From Collinsella sp. (lineage in GTDB: Bacteria; Actinomycetota; Coriobacteriia; Coriobacteriales; Coriobacteriaceae): DNA of 41,399 bases. Position 1 is the first letter of the stretch, and each line of letters starts with the position of its first letter. The DNA is taken from the NCBI GenBank assembly GCA_029264355.1, contig JARIBW010000017.1:1-41399 (forward strand), in the 5' to 3' direction. The notes under the pieces were generated by a model. The model was not told where the DNA came from and did no database searches. It worked only from the letters and a program-made list of their open reading frames with translations. This document shows positions 1 to 7,795 of the stretch, piece after piece. Made by a program: the position numbers and the translations under genes.

Positions 1-105
1 ATTGCGTGCGGGGCACGCCCGGTCCCATTCCGAACCCGGAAGCTAAGCCGCACCGCGCCGATGGTACTGCGGGGGAAGCCCGTGGGAGAGCAGGGCGCCG
101 CTGAC
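1..105 (+). rRNA. rrf: 5S ribosomal RNA, 3' part (5' end outside window)
   Basis: The first ~105 bases match the conserved bacterial 5S core: CCCATTCCGAACCCGGAAG near 24-42, GCGCCGATGGTACTGCGGGG near 55-74, and the closing GGGAGAGCAGGGCGCCGC ending near 101. About the first ten nucleotides of the molecule are missing, so the gene starts upstream of the window. The exact 3' end (102-108) cannot be fixed by eye. This normally marks the end of a 16S-23S-5S operon. Confidence 0.93.
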
Positions 106-120
106 CGGTGGACGGCTTTC

Positions 121-170
121 GCGCCTCACTGAGGCGCACGCGAAAGGGGCCCCCTCGGGGGCCCTTTTCC
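121..170 (+). terminator. rRNA operon terminator (two stacked hairpins)
   Basis: A perfect 7-bp hairpin (GCGCCTC/GAGGCGC, 121-137) is followed by a stronger one with arms around 146-153 and 156-163 (GGGCCCCC/GGGGGCCC). The second is flanked by A- and T-runs ending in TTTT, the layout of an intrinsic terminator after the 5S gene. Confidence 0.85.
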
Positions 171-187
171 GCATATAGATGGGTTGT

Positions 188-211
188 AGGAGCCGTTCAG
201 GCTCCTTTTTT
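188..211 (+). terminator. Second intrinsic terminator after 5S
   Basis: AGGAGCC (188-194), a 5-nt loop, GGCTCCT (200-206) and then a run of T. This is a backup terminator insulating acpS from rRNA operon transcription. Confidence 0.8.
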
Positions 212-248
212 ATGTGCCATCCTGCTCGAGTTGTTCTTAAAGGCGCAA

Positions 249-270
249 TACAATCTCCAATCGCTACAAT
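249..270 (+). promoter_or_regulatory. Possible acpS operon promoter region
   Basis: Two copies of the -10-like hexamer TACAAT occur at 249-254 and 265-270, 39 to 55 bases before the acpS start. No well-spaced -35 is evident (TTGTTC at 231-236 is only 12 bases from the first copy), so this is a weak prediction based on position after the terminators. Confidence 0.3.
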
Positions 271-308
271 AGGAGCGTTATGCGCTCGAAATCTGCAGGG
301 AGGTGCAC

Positions 309-869
309 ATGGCTGAAGCTGGAATCGGCGTTGATATCGTTGAAATATCACGCATGGAACGCGTCATGCACGTTACACCGTCATTCATTTCGCGTATGTT
401 CACAGATGAAGAGCGTGCGTATTGCGACGCATCGGCTCGTCCGGCAGCTCATTACGCATGTCGTTTTGCCGCCCGTGAAGCCGTTCTAAAGTCTCTTGGC
501 ACTGGATTTGGGCAAGAGGGCGTAGGGCGCAATGATGTCTGCACCTCGCGGGATTCCAACGGCAAGCCCCTCGCCGTTCTTTCTGGCGGCGCCAAGGACG
601 TTGCCGATCGTCTCGGCGTCCAGGAGGTCGCGCTCTCCCTGTCCTTTACCGGCGATTTGGCGATCGCGAATGCCCTAGCCATCACTGCGGAGTCGAGACC
701 AAAGCCAAAAGAGGACAAGATTTCCGAGCGCCAGGTGATCGCACAGTCTTTTCGAGAAGCGCGCAGCGTGCTCGATGAGCTCGAGCGTGTTCAGGATCTT
801 GAGGTCGAATCCTTGGCTCAGGGTGTTTCCCAACTGGATCCAAGCGTTATGAAAGCCGATGAGGAGTAA
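309..869 (+). CDS. acpS: Holo-[acyl-carrier-protein] synthase with C-terminal extension
   Basis: It transfers 4'-phosphopantetheine from CoA to the serine of apo-ACP, activating fatty-acid synthesis in the cytoplasm. The N-terminal motif GIGVDIVEISRM contains the metal-binding Asp (residue 9), and FAAREAVLKSLGTG carries the second acidic metal ligand; both are typical of AcpS. ATG 309 was chosen over the in-frame GTG at 303 because AGGGAGG lies just upstream (297-303). The catalytic domain ends near residue 125, the usual full length of the family. About 60 further residues follow, Lys/Glu-rich and probably helical, with no recognised domain. It is the first gene of a co-directional run; nnr starts 5 bases after its stop, as in many bacteria that pair acpS with nnr and alr. 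Confidence 0.93.
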   Translation: MAEAGIGVDIVEISRMERVMHVTPSFISRMFTDEERAYCDASARPAAHYACRFAAREAVLKSLGTGFGQEGVGRNDVCTSRDSNGKPLAVLSGGAKDVADRLGVQEVALSLSFTGDLAIANALAITAESRPKPKEDKISERQVIAQSFREARSVLDELERVQDLEVESLAQGVSQLDPSVMKADEE

Positions 870-874
870 CGAGT

Positions 875-2482
875 ATGAAGCCGGTTCTTTCTGTCGATGA
901 GACGCTTCGTCTCGAAGATCTAATTGAAAAGGAGGGCACGTCAAAAGCGGCCCTCATGGAGTGCGCTGGTGAGTTTCTCGCCAGCGTCGCGATGAACGTT
1001 CATCCGACGCGCGCTGTCGTCTTGGTGGGGTTTGGCAACAACGGTGGCGATGGTTGGGTCGCCGCTGACGTTTTGAGTCAAAAGGGCGTTACGGTCGACG
1101 TCGTGAGCCCCCTTGACCCCAATGAGATCAAAAGCCCCATCGCCCGCCACGTTGCTCGTCGCACGGCCGGCAGGGACGTGAACGTGATCATCGGCCCCTC
1201 TCGTGATGAGCTTGTCGAGATCCTCGTTACCGCGGATGTCGTTGTCGATGCCATTCTCGGCACCGGGTTCAACGGAGCTGTTCGAGCTCCTTTTTCCATC
1301 TGGATCCCGACGTTGAACGAGATGGACATGACGGTCGTCTCGGCCGATGTCCCCTCTGGGTTGAATGCGGAAACCGGCGGGGTCGAGGGCCCTTGTGTTC
1401 AGGCGACGTATACCGCCACCATGCTTGCGCCCAAAATCGGTTTGTACAGCGGCGAGGGCCCCGAGTTTGCCGGAGAGATCTTGTGCGGTGAGCTGTACGA
1501 TCGCCTCGATGAGGTCATCGACGACGTCGAGCACGCTGCCGACATCGTCGAGCCCGCTGACCTCATCGATTATTTCCCCGAGCTTCCGGCCCACGTGAAC
1601 AAGTACAGCCGCGGTTCCGTGTTGGTCGTCGCGGGTTCCTCGGCCTATCCCGGTGCGGCGATTATGGCGGCCAAGGCCGCCGCCCGTGCGGGAGCCGGCT
1701 ATGTGACCGTCGCCACCCCCGATCCGTGTGCGAATCTCATCCGTATGGCGCTGCCGAGTATACCCGTGGTCGGCATCCCGGCCGATTCACGCGGCGCATT
1801 CGGTTCGGCTGCGGGCTCGGCCGTGCGCGATCTTGCCGGAAAGTTCGACTGCGTCCTGTGCGGCCCGGGTATGACGACCGCCGCCGGTGGCATGCAGGTG
1901 GTCACGGAGCTCCTGAAGAGCGATGCGCCCTTGGTTCTCGACGCCGATGCGCTCAACTGCATGAGTCGCCTTGCCATTGGCGGTATCGACGCCACGCCCG
2001 ATGTATACCGTCGTGAGGCGCCCCTCATTCTCACCCCGCATTATCGCGAGCTGTCCCGCCTGGTCGGGGGAGAGCCGGTGGAGGATCTCGGCACGGCGAT
2101 CGACGCCGCTCAGCGCCTGCTGTGGGCCGCTGGCTCGGACAACATGGTCGTGGTCGCGAAGGGCCCCCGAACTGCGATCGTGGGTGTCGAGCGCGTGCTG
2201 CTGCCCAAGAGCGGCCCCGCGTCGCTTGCCACGGCGGGTTCCGGTGACGTGCTTGCGGGGATCATCGCCGGCAATGTCGCGGTGAGCCACGGCGAGGTCG
2301 ATCGCTGGGAGATGCAGTGCGCTTATTCCGTCGCCGTGCACTCGCTCACGGGGCATATCGCGGCCGCGACGATGGGCGAGCGCAGCGTGATCGCGACGGA
2401 CTTGATCGACGTGATCGGCGATGCCATGGGGGTTGTCGAGGAAGAGGCCCTCAAGGACGCCGGAATCGAGTTGGGAGCATAG
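875..2482 (+). CDS. nnr: Bifunctional NAD(P)HX epimerase / ADP-dependent dehydratase
   Basis: This repair enzyme restores damaged (hydrated) NADH and NADPH. The N-terminal half (about residues 1-215) is the YjeF_N epimerase domain, with the nucleotide-binding motif GFGNNGGDGWVAADVL. The C-terminal half (about 230-535) is the ribokinase-like dehydratase: it begins near NKYSRGSVLVVAGSSAYPGA and carries the nucleotide-binding/catalytic signature TAGSGDVLAGIIAG. The length (535 aa) fits the fused NnrE-NnrD form known from E. coli. The start ATG is preceded by GAGGAGT inside the end of acpS. The alr start lies 1 base past its stop, which implies translational coupling. Confidence 0.95.
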   Translation: MKPVLSVDETLRLEDLIEKEGTSKAALMECAGEFLASVAMNVHPTRAVVLVGFGNNGGDGWVAADVLSQKGVTVDVVSPLDPNEIKSPIARHVARRTAGRDVNVIIGPSRDELVEILVTADVVVDAILGTGFNGAVRAPFSIWIPTLNEMDMTVVSADVPSGLNAETGGVEGPCVQATYTATMLAPKIGLYSGEGPEFAGEILCGELYDRLDEVIDDVEHAADIVEPADLIDYFPELPAHVNKYSRGSVLVVAGSSAYPGAAIMAAKAAARAGAGYVTVATPDPCANLIRMALPSIPVVGIPADSRGAFGSAAGSAVRDLAGKFDCVLCGPGMTTAAGGMQVVTELLKSDAPLVLDADALNCMSRLAIGGIDATPDVYRREAPLILTPHYRELSRLVGGEPVEDLGTAIDAAQRLLWAAGSDNMVVVAKGPRTAIVGVERVLLPKSGPASLATAGSGDVLAGIIAGNVAVSHGEVDRWEMQCAYSVAVHSLTGHIAAATMGERSVIATDLIDVIGDAMGVVEEEALKDAGIELGA

Positions 2483-2483
2483 G

Positions 2484-3635
2484 ATGCAGACGCTACACGA
2501 ACCGCCGACGCGCTGGGCCTGGGCCGAGATCGACACCGGCGCGCTGCGCAGGAACACGCGGGCATTCAAGGGCCTGGTCGGGCCGCGCCAGCGTTTGTGC
2601 TGTGTGGTCAAGGCCGATGCGTATGGGCACGGGGCTGTCAATTGCGCCAAGGTGATGCATGCGGCAGGTGCCGACATGTTCGCCGTCGCCACCGTGCTCG
2701 AGGGCGTCGCGCTGCGCGAAGCGGGGCAGAAGGTGCCCATCCTGCTGTTGAGCGAGCCTCCGCAGGGCGCCATCGACACCCTGCTCGAGTACGACATCAT
2801 GCCCTCGGTCTACTCGCCCGAGTTTGCCTGGGCGTATGGCGAGCGTGCCGCGGCGCTCGGCCGCGTGGGCAAGTACCACATGGCCATCAACACCGGGATG
2901 AACCGCATCGGCGTCCATTGCACGGAGGTCGTCGACTTCCGTCGCAGCGTGGACTTCCACGCGGGCCTGGAGTGCGACGGCACGTTCACCCATTTCGCGA
3001 CCGCCGACGACCCCGACGGCTGGGATCATCAGCTGCAGTGCAAGCGCTTCGTCGAGGCGATCGCGGCTCTGCGCGAGGCCGGTTTTGACCCGGGCATCGT
3101 GCATTGCGACAACACGCCCGGATCGGTACTCAACCCGGCGATGCGCTTCGATATGATCCGAGCCGGGATCGGCCTCTATGGCCTTCAGCCCTGTGAGCGC
3201 ACCGCCTCCGTACTTCCGCTCGAGCCTGCCATGAGCATTCGCGCGCGTGTGACGCATACGTGCTATCCGGCCATGGGGGAGGGCGTGGGTTACAGCTTCA
3301 CCTATCGGGTCCCGCGTACGCGAGTGGAGGTGTGCACGCTGCCGATCGGCTATGCCGACGGCCTGCCGCGCGTCCTGTCGAATCGCATGGATGTCCTGTT
3401 CCACGGGGAGCGCATCCGTCAGGTCGGAAACATCTGCATGGACCAGTGCATGGTCGCGATATCCGAGACCTCGCTGCGTCCGGTGCAGGAGGCTGAGGTG
3501 GGGGACCTGATGACCATCGTGGGCCGCGACGGAGACGCACGGATCACGCTCGACGAGCTGGCACGAGATTGTGGGACCATCAACTATGAGCTCGCGTGTG
3601 GGTTCGGCATGCGCTTGGAGAAGATTTACGTATAA
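2484..3635 (+). CDS. alr: Alanine racemase
   Basis: It interconverts L- and D-alanine with PLP and supplies D-Ala for peptidoglycan. The PLP lysine lies in VVKADAYGHGA (Lys43), and the second catalytic base in GVGYSFTY (Tyr near residue 270). ICMDQCMV and the TIVG...ITLDELA region near the C-terminus are typical of the family. The length of 383 aa is normal. ATG 2484 follows the nnr stop by one base and has GGGAG upstream. An in-frame upstream ATG inside nnr is rejected because it would add unrelated residues. Confidence 0.96.
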   Translation: MQTLHEPPTRWAWAEIDTGALRRNTRAFKGLVGPRQRLCCVVKADAYGHGAVNCAKVMHAAGADMFAVATVLEGVALREAGQKVPILLLSEPPQGAIDTLLEYDIMPSVYSPEFAWAYGERAAALGRVGKYHMAINTGMNRIGVHCTEVVDFRRSVDFHAGLECDGTFTHFATADDPDGWDHQLQCKRFVEAIAALREAGFDPGIVHCDNTPGSVLNPAMRFDMIRAGIGLYGLQPCERTASVLPLEPAMSIRARVTHTCYPAMGEGVGYSFTYRVPRTRVEVCTLPIGYADGLPRVLSNRMDVLFHGERIRQVGNICMDQCMVAISETSLRPVQEAEVGDLMTIVGRDGDARITLDELARDCGTINYELACGFGMRLEKIYV

Positions 3636-3638
3636 CGA

Positions 3639-3654
3639 CGCCCGCTTGCGGGCG
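3639..3654 (+). other. Small intergenic hairpin after alr
   Basis: CGCCCGC/GCGGGCG with a TT loop lies directly after the alr stop. There is no T-run, so it is at most a weak attenuator or mRNA-stabilising stem between alr and the glycosylase gene. Confidence 0.4.
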
Positions 3655-3683
3655 GCGTCCGATCGACAAGGGGGAGCGGCGCC

Positions 3684-4364
3684 ATGGGTGTCATGCACAT
3701 TCCCGGTCATGCGGGTCAAAAACCGCGGGAGGTCTCGCTCGACGAGATCCGTTCCGTCATGGGCGACTGCCGCGCGTGCCAGCTTTGCCAGACGCGAACG
3801 AACATCGTCTTCGGCGTGGGTAACCCGCGTGCCCGCGTGATGTTCGTGGGTGAGGCTCCGGGAAAGAACGAGGACTTGCAAGGCGAGCCGTTCGTGGGGC
3901 GTGCCGGGGAGAACCTCAATCGAATCCTCGCCCTCGCGGGGCTCGAGCGCGAGGATGTCTACATCGCAAACGTGCTCAAATGCCGCCCTCCGCAGAATCG
4001 CAATCCGCAGGCGGACGAAGTGCTGGCGTGCTCGCCGTATCTGCGCGAGCAGATCCGCAGCATCTGGCCGGATATCATCGTCACGTTGGGGAACCCGGCG
4101 AGTCACTTCGTGCTCAAGACCGAGGTCGGCATCACCAAGCTGCGCGGCCGTTTTCACCAGATGGGTCATTTCACGGTCATGCCGACGTTTCATCCGGCGG
4201 CCGCGCTGCGCAACCCCGCTTGGCAGGCGCTGCTCGAGGAGGATTTCCGCATGCTCGGGGCGTATCTGGCGAAACACCCCGTCGACACGGGCCTGGAAGC
4301 GGCGCGTGCGTCCGCTTCCGAAAGTGGGGCCGGCACCGATGCGCTGCCCGAGATCGAGGAGTAG
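3684..4364 (+). CDS. Family 4 uracil-DNA glycosylase (4Fe-4S)
   Basis: It removes uracil from DNA in base-excision repair. The four iron-sulfur ligands are visible with family-4 spacing: C32-x2-C35 in ACQLCQ, and C100-x15-C116. The uracil-pocket motif GEAPGKNEDLQGEPFVGRAG (residues 57-76) and the C-terminal catalytic-loop motif HPAAALR are present. The length (226 aa) is usual for UdgA-type enzymes. The start has AAGGGGGAG about 8 bases upstream; Met4 is an alternative start. The stop is 2 bases from tsaE, so the genes are probably co-transcribed. Confidence 0.94.
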   Translation: MGVMHIPGHAGQKPREVSLDEIRSVMGDCRACQLCQTRTNIVFGVGNPRARVMFVGEAPGKNEDLQGEPFVGRAGENLNRILALAGLEREDVYIANVLKCRPPQNRNPQADEVLACSPYLREQIRSIWPDIIVTLGNPASHFVLKTEVGITKLRGRFHQMGHFTVMPTFHPAAALRNPAWQALLEEDFRMLGAYLAKHPVDTGLEAARASASESGAGTDALPEIEE

Positions 4365-4366
4365 GC

Positions 4367-4876
4367 ATGGCGCTTGAGTATAGGGGGCCGCGTGCATATG
4401 CGAGCGCGGGCGTGGAGGACACCGTGCACCTGGGCGAGTTGGTCGCCAGTTGCTTGGAGGACGGTGACGTGCTCGTCTTGACGGGCGGTCTGGGTGTGGG
4501 TAAGACCCACTTCACCAAGGGCGTCTCGGCCGGCCTGGGCGACGCGCATCCCGTCACGAGCCCCACGTTCGCCCTCATGGCCGTGCACGACGGAGGCCGC
4601 ATCCCATTGTTCCACTTCGACCTGTATCGCCTCGAGCATGCCTTCGAGCTCGAGGATACGGGCATCTTCGACGTGTTGGGATACGAGGGGGCGTGCTTGC
4701 TCGAGTGGGGTGAGCAGTTCCAGGACGATCTGACCGACGAATACCTGGGCGTGGTCATTTCGCGCGTCGACGGGGATGAGTCTCTGCGCGAGATCGCGCT
4801 CGAGCCCCACGGTGCGCGCGCAGAGCGCCTGGCCGCCGCGGTTGATGCCGCTGTGCGCGCGGGCGGCGCCGCTTGA
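4367..4876 (+). CDS. tsaE: tRNA t6A37 biosynthesis ATPase TsaE
   Basis: It is the ATPase subunit of the bacterial threonylcarbamoyl-adenosine (t6A37) machinery and works with TsaB and TsaD. The Walker A motif GGLGVGKT is at residues 40-47, followed by TSPTFALM and the FHFDLYRLE segment typical of the family. The length is 169 aa. ATG 4367 was chosen because it follows the previous stop by two bases with GAGGAG upstream. The partner subunits are encoded immediately downstream as one fused protein. A palindromic repeat begins 3 bases after its stop codon. Confidence 0.95.
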   Translation: MALEYRGPRAYASAGVEDTVHLGELVASCLEDGDVLVLTGGLGVGKTHFTKGVSAGLGDAHPVTSPTFALMAVHDGGRIPLFHFDLYRLEHAFELEDTGIFDVLGYEGACLLEWGEQFQDDLTDEYLGVVISRVDGDESLREIALEPHGARAERLAAAVDAAVRAGGAA

Positions 4877-4879
4877 CGA

Positions 4880-4906
4880 CTCAATTTGTACCTGTCCCCA
4901 ATTGAG
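4880..4906 (+). repeat. 27-nt palindromic repeat, copy 1 (GGGGACAG family)
   Basis: Perfect terminal inverted repeat CTCAATT (4880-4886) / AATTGAG (4900-4906) around CCTGTCCCC. The same 27-nt unit recurs at 33683-33709 and 33777-33803; copies 1 and 3 agree at 22 of 27 positions. It resembles REP-type palindromes mobilised by RAYT (TnpA_REP) transposases, though no such gene is in the window. Confidence 0.75.
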
Positions 4907-4943
4907 CTTTCGGATTGGGATTTGAACGCTTGGAGCGAGAGAG

Positions 4944-7376
4944 ATGAAACTTGACGAACTGCGGACGCTGATCGTGGCGATCGACACCTCCACGGACATG
5001 CTCGCCTGCGCGGTGGCGTGGTGGACGCCCGAGGTGTTCTTCGACGACAGGCCCTCGCAGGCCTCGATCGAGGTGCTTTCCTCCCATGATCATCTGTGCC
5101 GCAGGCGGGCAAACGTGGAGCTCGTCCAAACGGTGCGGGCGGCGTTGTCCGATGCCGGCATGAGCATGTCCGACGTGGGCGGCTTTCTGGTGGGTCGCGG
5201 ACCGGGCTCGTTCACGGGCGTGCGCATCGGCATCTCCACCGCGAAGGGTCTTGCGCGCGGCGCGAACGTGCCCCTGATGGGGGCCTCGACGCTCGATGCC
5301 TGCGCATGGACCGCGTGGAAGGCGGGCGTGCGCGGATTGGTGGGCGTCGCCGCGGACGCCATGCGCGGCGAGGTGTATCCGGCGCTGTACACGCTGGATG
5401 GCGAGGGGCCGCATCGCATGTTCGAACGCGAGCGCGTGGTCAAGGCTGCCGTTGCGGCACAGGAGTGGGCCGCCCGCGCCGATGTGGATGAGCTTCAGCT
5501 CACCGGAGACGGCCTGGTGCGATACGGCGGGCTGTTCGAGGAGGCGGGCCTCATGGGCCGCGCCCTTCCACGCGATCTGTGGTGGCCCACGGGCGAGGGC
5601 TTGTTGCGGGCCGCCGCGTGCCCCGAGGGCCTGGCCGCCGCGGGAAGCACGGATCCGGCTGCTGTGCTGCCGGTGTACACGCGTCTTTCCGATGCCGAGG
5701 AGAACGAGCGCCGTCGTTTGGGCCTGGCCGAAAGCGCGAACACGGGCGTCACGGGCGTTGCCGACGAGCTCGCCGGCCGCCATCTGCAGGTGCGTCCCAT
5801 GGCCGCCGCCGATGCCGAGGCCATGGCCGCCCTCGAGGGCGAGAGCTTCGAGGGCGCGGGGCACGAGCCGTGGAGCGCGAAGCTGTTCTTGGCGGAGCTT
5901 TCCGAGGATGCCGCCGCCCGCTCCTGGTGGGTCGCCCATGACAACGGCGAGCTGATCGGCTTTGCCGGTGGCATGGTGGTCGACAAAGACGTCGAGATCT
6001 TGGATGTGGCCGTGTCGCCCGCTCATAGGCGGGAGGGCGTCGCGCGCAAGCTCCTCGCGCATGTGAGCTACGACGCGCAGATGTTCGGCTGCACGAGCGC
6101 CTCGCTCGAGGTGGAGGACGGCAACGGGCCCGCCACCGCCCTCTATGAGAGCCTGGGATTCGAGGAGGTCGGCCGCCGTCGTGGGTACTATGGGGCAGGT
6201 CGCGACGCGCTGGTGATGCGCGCTCCGTTGCCGCTGGTGTTGCCCGTGGACGCCGCATCGCCGGAGCCCACGGCCGCGGCGATGCGCGAGTGGCCGCTGC
6301 CGGCGCCTGTGCGCACGGCCGATGAGGTGGCCGAGATCGAGCGCCGCCGGCTCATCCTCGCCATCGAGAGCTCTTGCGACGAGACGGCCGTGGCGATCGT
6401 GGATGCCGAGGGCAACCTGCTGGCCAACCAGGTGTCCACGCAAATCGACTTCCATGCCCGCTTTGGCGGCGTGGTGCCCGAGATCGCCTCGCGCAAGCAC
6501 GTGGAGGTCATCGTCGGCGTGGTCGATGCCGCGCTGGAGGAGGCCGCCGACAACCTCGGTCTGACGGGCGGGGCCATAGCGCCTGCGGAGCTCGCAGCCG
6601 TCGGCGTGACGCAGGGGCCGGGCCTGGTGGGCGCGCTCGTGGTTGGCGTGGCGTTTGCCAAGGGCTTTGCATTCGCGGCCGGCAAGCCCCTCATCTGCGT
6701 GAACCATCTCGAGGGTCATCTGTTCGCCAACAAGCTCACGACGCCCGACCTAGAGCCTCCGTTCATCTTCACGCTCGTCTCGGGTGGACATACCATGCTC
6801 GTGCACGTGCGGGCCTGGGGCGATTACGAGGTGTTGGGCGAGACGCTCGACGACGCGGTGGGTGAGGCCTTTGACAAGGTCGCCAAGGCATTGGGTCTCG
6901 GATATCCCGGTGGCCCGATCATTTCACGCCTGGCCGAGACGGGGGATCCCAAGGCCATCGACTTCCCGCGAGCCCTCAACAGCCGCGGGGACTACCGCTT
7001 CTCCCTCTCGGGTCTGAAAACCGCCGTCACGCTCTACATCGAGCGGGAGACGGCGGCCGGGCGCACCATCCACCTGCCCGACTTGGCCGCATCCTTCGAG
7101 GCCGCCGTATTCGACGTCCAGTACAAAAAGGCCAAGTGCGCCCTGCGCGAGACGGGGGCCCGCGAGTACTGCATCGGCGGTGGAGTGGCGGCCAACCCGC
7201 ATCTGCGCCAGATGATGACCGAGAAACTCGGACGTCAGGGCATTCGCGTGACGGTGCCCCCGCAAAACGCGTGCACCGACAATGCGGCCATGATCGCGGT
7301 GGTCGCTCGCGAGAAGTTCATGCGCGGGGAGTTTGCCGAGCTCACGGTGGACGCCGATCCGAACATGACCCTGTAG
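4944..7376 (+). CDS. tsaD: TsaB-RimI-TsaD fusion protein (t6A synthesis plus N-acetyltransferase)
   Basis: A single 810-aa chain holds three enzymes usually encoded separately. Residues 1-~260 are TsaB (LIVAIDTSTD at the start, GRGPGSFTGVRIGISTAKG). Residues ~278-430 are a GNAT acetyltransferase like RimI (AVSPAHRREGVARKLL is the acetyl-CoA loop), which acetylates ribosomal protein S18 in E. coli. Residues ~466-810 are TsaD, with SSCDETAVAIVD, the metal site HLEGHLFAN (HxExH) and FDKVAKALGLGYPGG. TsaB and TsaD form the complex that transfers threonylcarbamoyl to A37 of ANN-decoding tRNAs; fusing them fixes their stoichiometry. The start has GGAGCGAGAG upstream. tsaE is the preceding gene, so the late t6A machinery is in one operon. 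Comparable fusions are, to my knowledge, found in Coriobacteriia. Confidence 0.95.
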   Translation: MKLDELRTLIVAIDTSTDMLACAVAWWTPEVFFDDRPSQASIEVLSSHDHLCRRRANVELVQTVRAALSDAGMSMSDVGGFLVGRGPGSFTGVRIGISTAKGLARGANVPLMGASTLDACAWTAWKAGVRGLVGVAADAMRGEVYPALYTLDGEGPHRMFERERVVKAAVAAQEWAARADVDELQLTGDGLVRYGGLFEEAGLMGRALPRDLWWPTGEGLLRAAACPEGLAAAGSTDPAAVLPVYTRLSDAEENERRRLGLAESANTGVTGVADELAGRHLQVRPMAAADAEAMAALEGESFEGAGHEPWSAKLFLAELSEDAAARSWWVAHDNGELIGFAGGMVVDKDVEILDVAVSPAHRREGVARKLLAHVSYDAQMFGCTSASLEVEDGNGPATALYESLGFEEVGRRRGYYGAGRDALVMRAPLPLVLPVDAASPEPTAAAMREWPLPAPVRTADEVAEIERRRLILAIESSCDETAVAIVDAEGNLLANQVSTQIDFHARFGGVVPEIASRKHVEVIVGVVDAALEEAADNLGLTGGAIAPAELAAVGVTQGPGLVGALVVGVAFAKGFAFAAGKPLICVNHLEGHLFANKLTTPDLEPPFIFTLVSGGHTMLVHVRAWGDYEVLGETLDDAVGEAFDKVAKALGLGYPGGPIISRLAETGDPKAIDFPRALNSRGDYRFSLSGLKTAVTLYIERETAAGRTIHLPDLAASFEAAVFDVQYKKAKCALRETGAREYCIGGGVAANPHLRQMMTEKLGRQGIRVTVPPQNACTDNAAMIAVVAREKFMRGEFAELTVDADPNMTL

Positions 7377-7396
7377 GCGTTTGGCCTGAACGATAA

Positions 7397-7441
7397 AAAA
7401 TGCCCTCCATCTGCGGATATCTCGCAGATGGAGGGCATTTT
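7397..7441. terminator. Bidirectional intrinsic terminator
   Basis: A perfect 18-bp stem (7397-7414 with 7424-7441) with a 9-nt loop, A-rich on the left and T-rich on the right. It lies between the convergent tsaD fusion and the small minus-strand gene, so it can serve both. Confidence 0.9.
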
Positions 7442-7452
7442 GACGTTTGGGG

Positions 7453-7623
7453 CTAGTCCCAAAAACCCTCTTCGTCATCGCCCTTCGGGCCCCGGTCGAC
7501 GTACATCTTGTGGGTGCGCTTTTCCAGGATGAAGGCGGCGATGCCGAAGATGGCGATGCCCGCGAAGAACAAGACTCCGACGCCCGGACGGGTGGTGAAG
7601 AGGAAGTTGAAGACCTGATCCAT
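7453..7623 (-). CDS. Small single-span membrane protein, unknown function
   Basis: A 56-aa protein: short N-terminal tail, one hydrophobic helix (about residues 16-32, VGVLFFAGIAIFGIAAF), then a basic stretch (EKRTHK) and an acidic end finishing GDDEEGFWD. The positive-inside pattern suggests the C-terminal tail is cytoplasmic. A weak GCAGGA lies ~8 bases before the ATG. Its own terminator and isolated position, convergent to tsaD and divergent from serS, support a real gene rather than a shadow. No function can be assigned. Confidence 0.7.
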   Translation of the reverse strand: MDQVFNFLFTTRPGVGVLFFAGIAIFGIAAFILEKRTHKMYVDRGPKGDDEEGFWD

Positions 7624-7795
7624 TGCGCGGTCCTGCTTTCTTGCTGGAATACATGGCGAAACACGTTCACCAGTATATACTTGCACTGCACCAACATGCA
7701 TCGCATCGCGGCATCTTCGCGATGAGCCGTCGCGCCGTGGCCCAGCCCGCCCGGGCCGCGGCGATGATTTTATGAGAGATGAACACGGAGGGACC
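7624..7795. promoter_or_regulatory. Divergent intergenic region upstream of serS
   Basis: 172 bases separate the small membrane-protein gene from serS. The AT-rich core AGTATATACT (7672-7681) is a perfect palindrome and could provide -10 elements in both directions. A perfect 7-bp hairpin, CATCGCG/CGCGATG (7704-7724), lies in the serS leader. I looked for a T-box signature and did not see one. Confidence 0.4.

Noticed and set aside
280-489. A 69-codon frame with GGAG before its ATG, overlapping the acpS start
   Set aside because: Its product shows no family features and it overlaps acpS out of frame; the GGAG match may be chance. A regulatory uORF remains possible but unsupported.
7624-7795. 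T-box riboswitch upstream of serS
   Set aside because: The leader is short and I could not find the T-box sequence, specifier loop or antiterminator arrangement.
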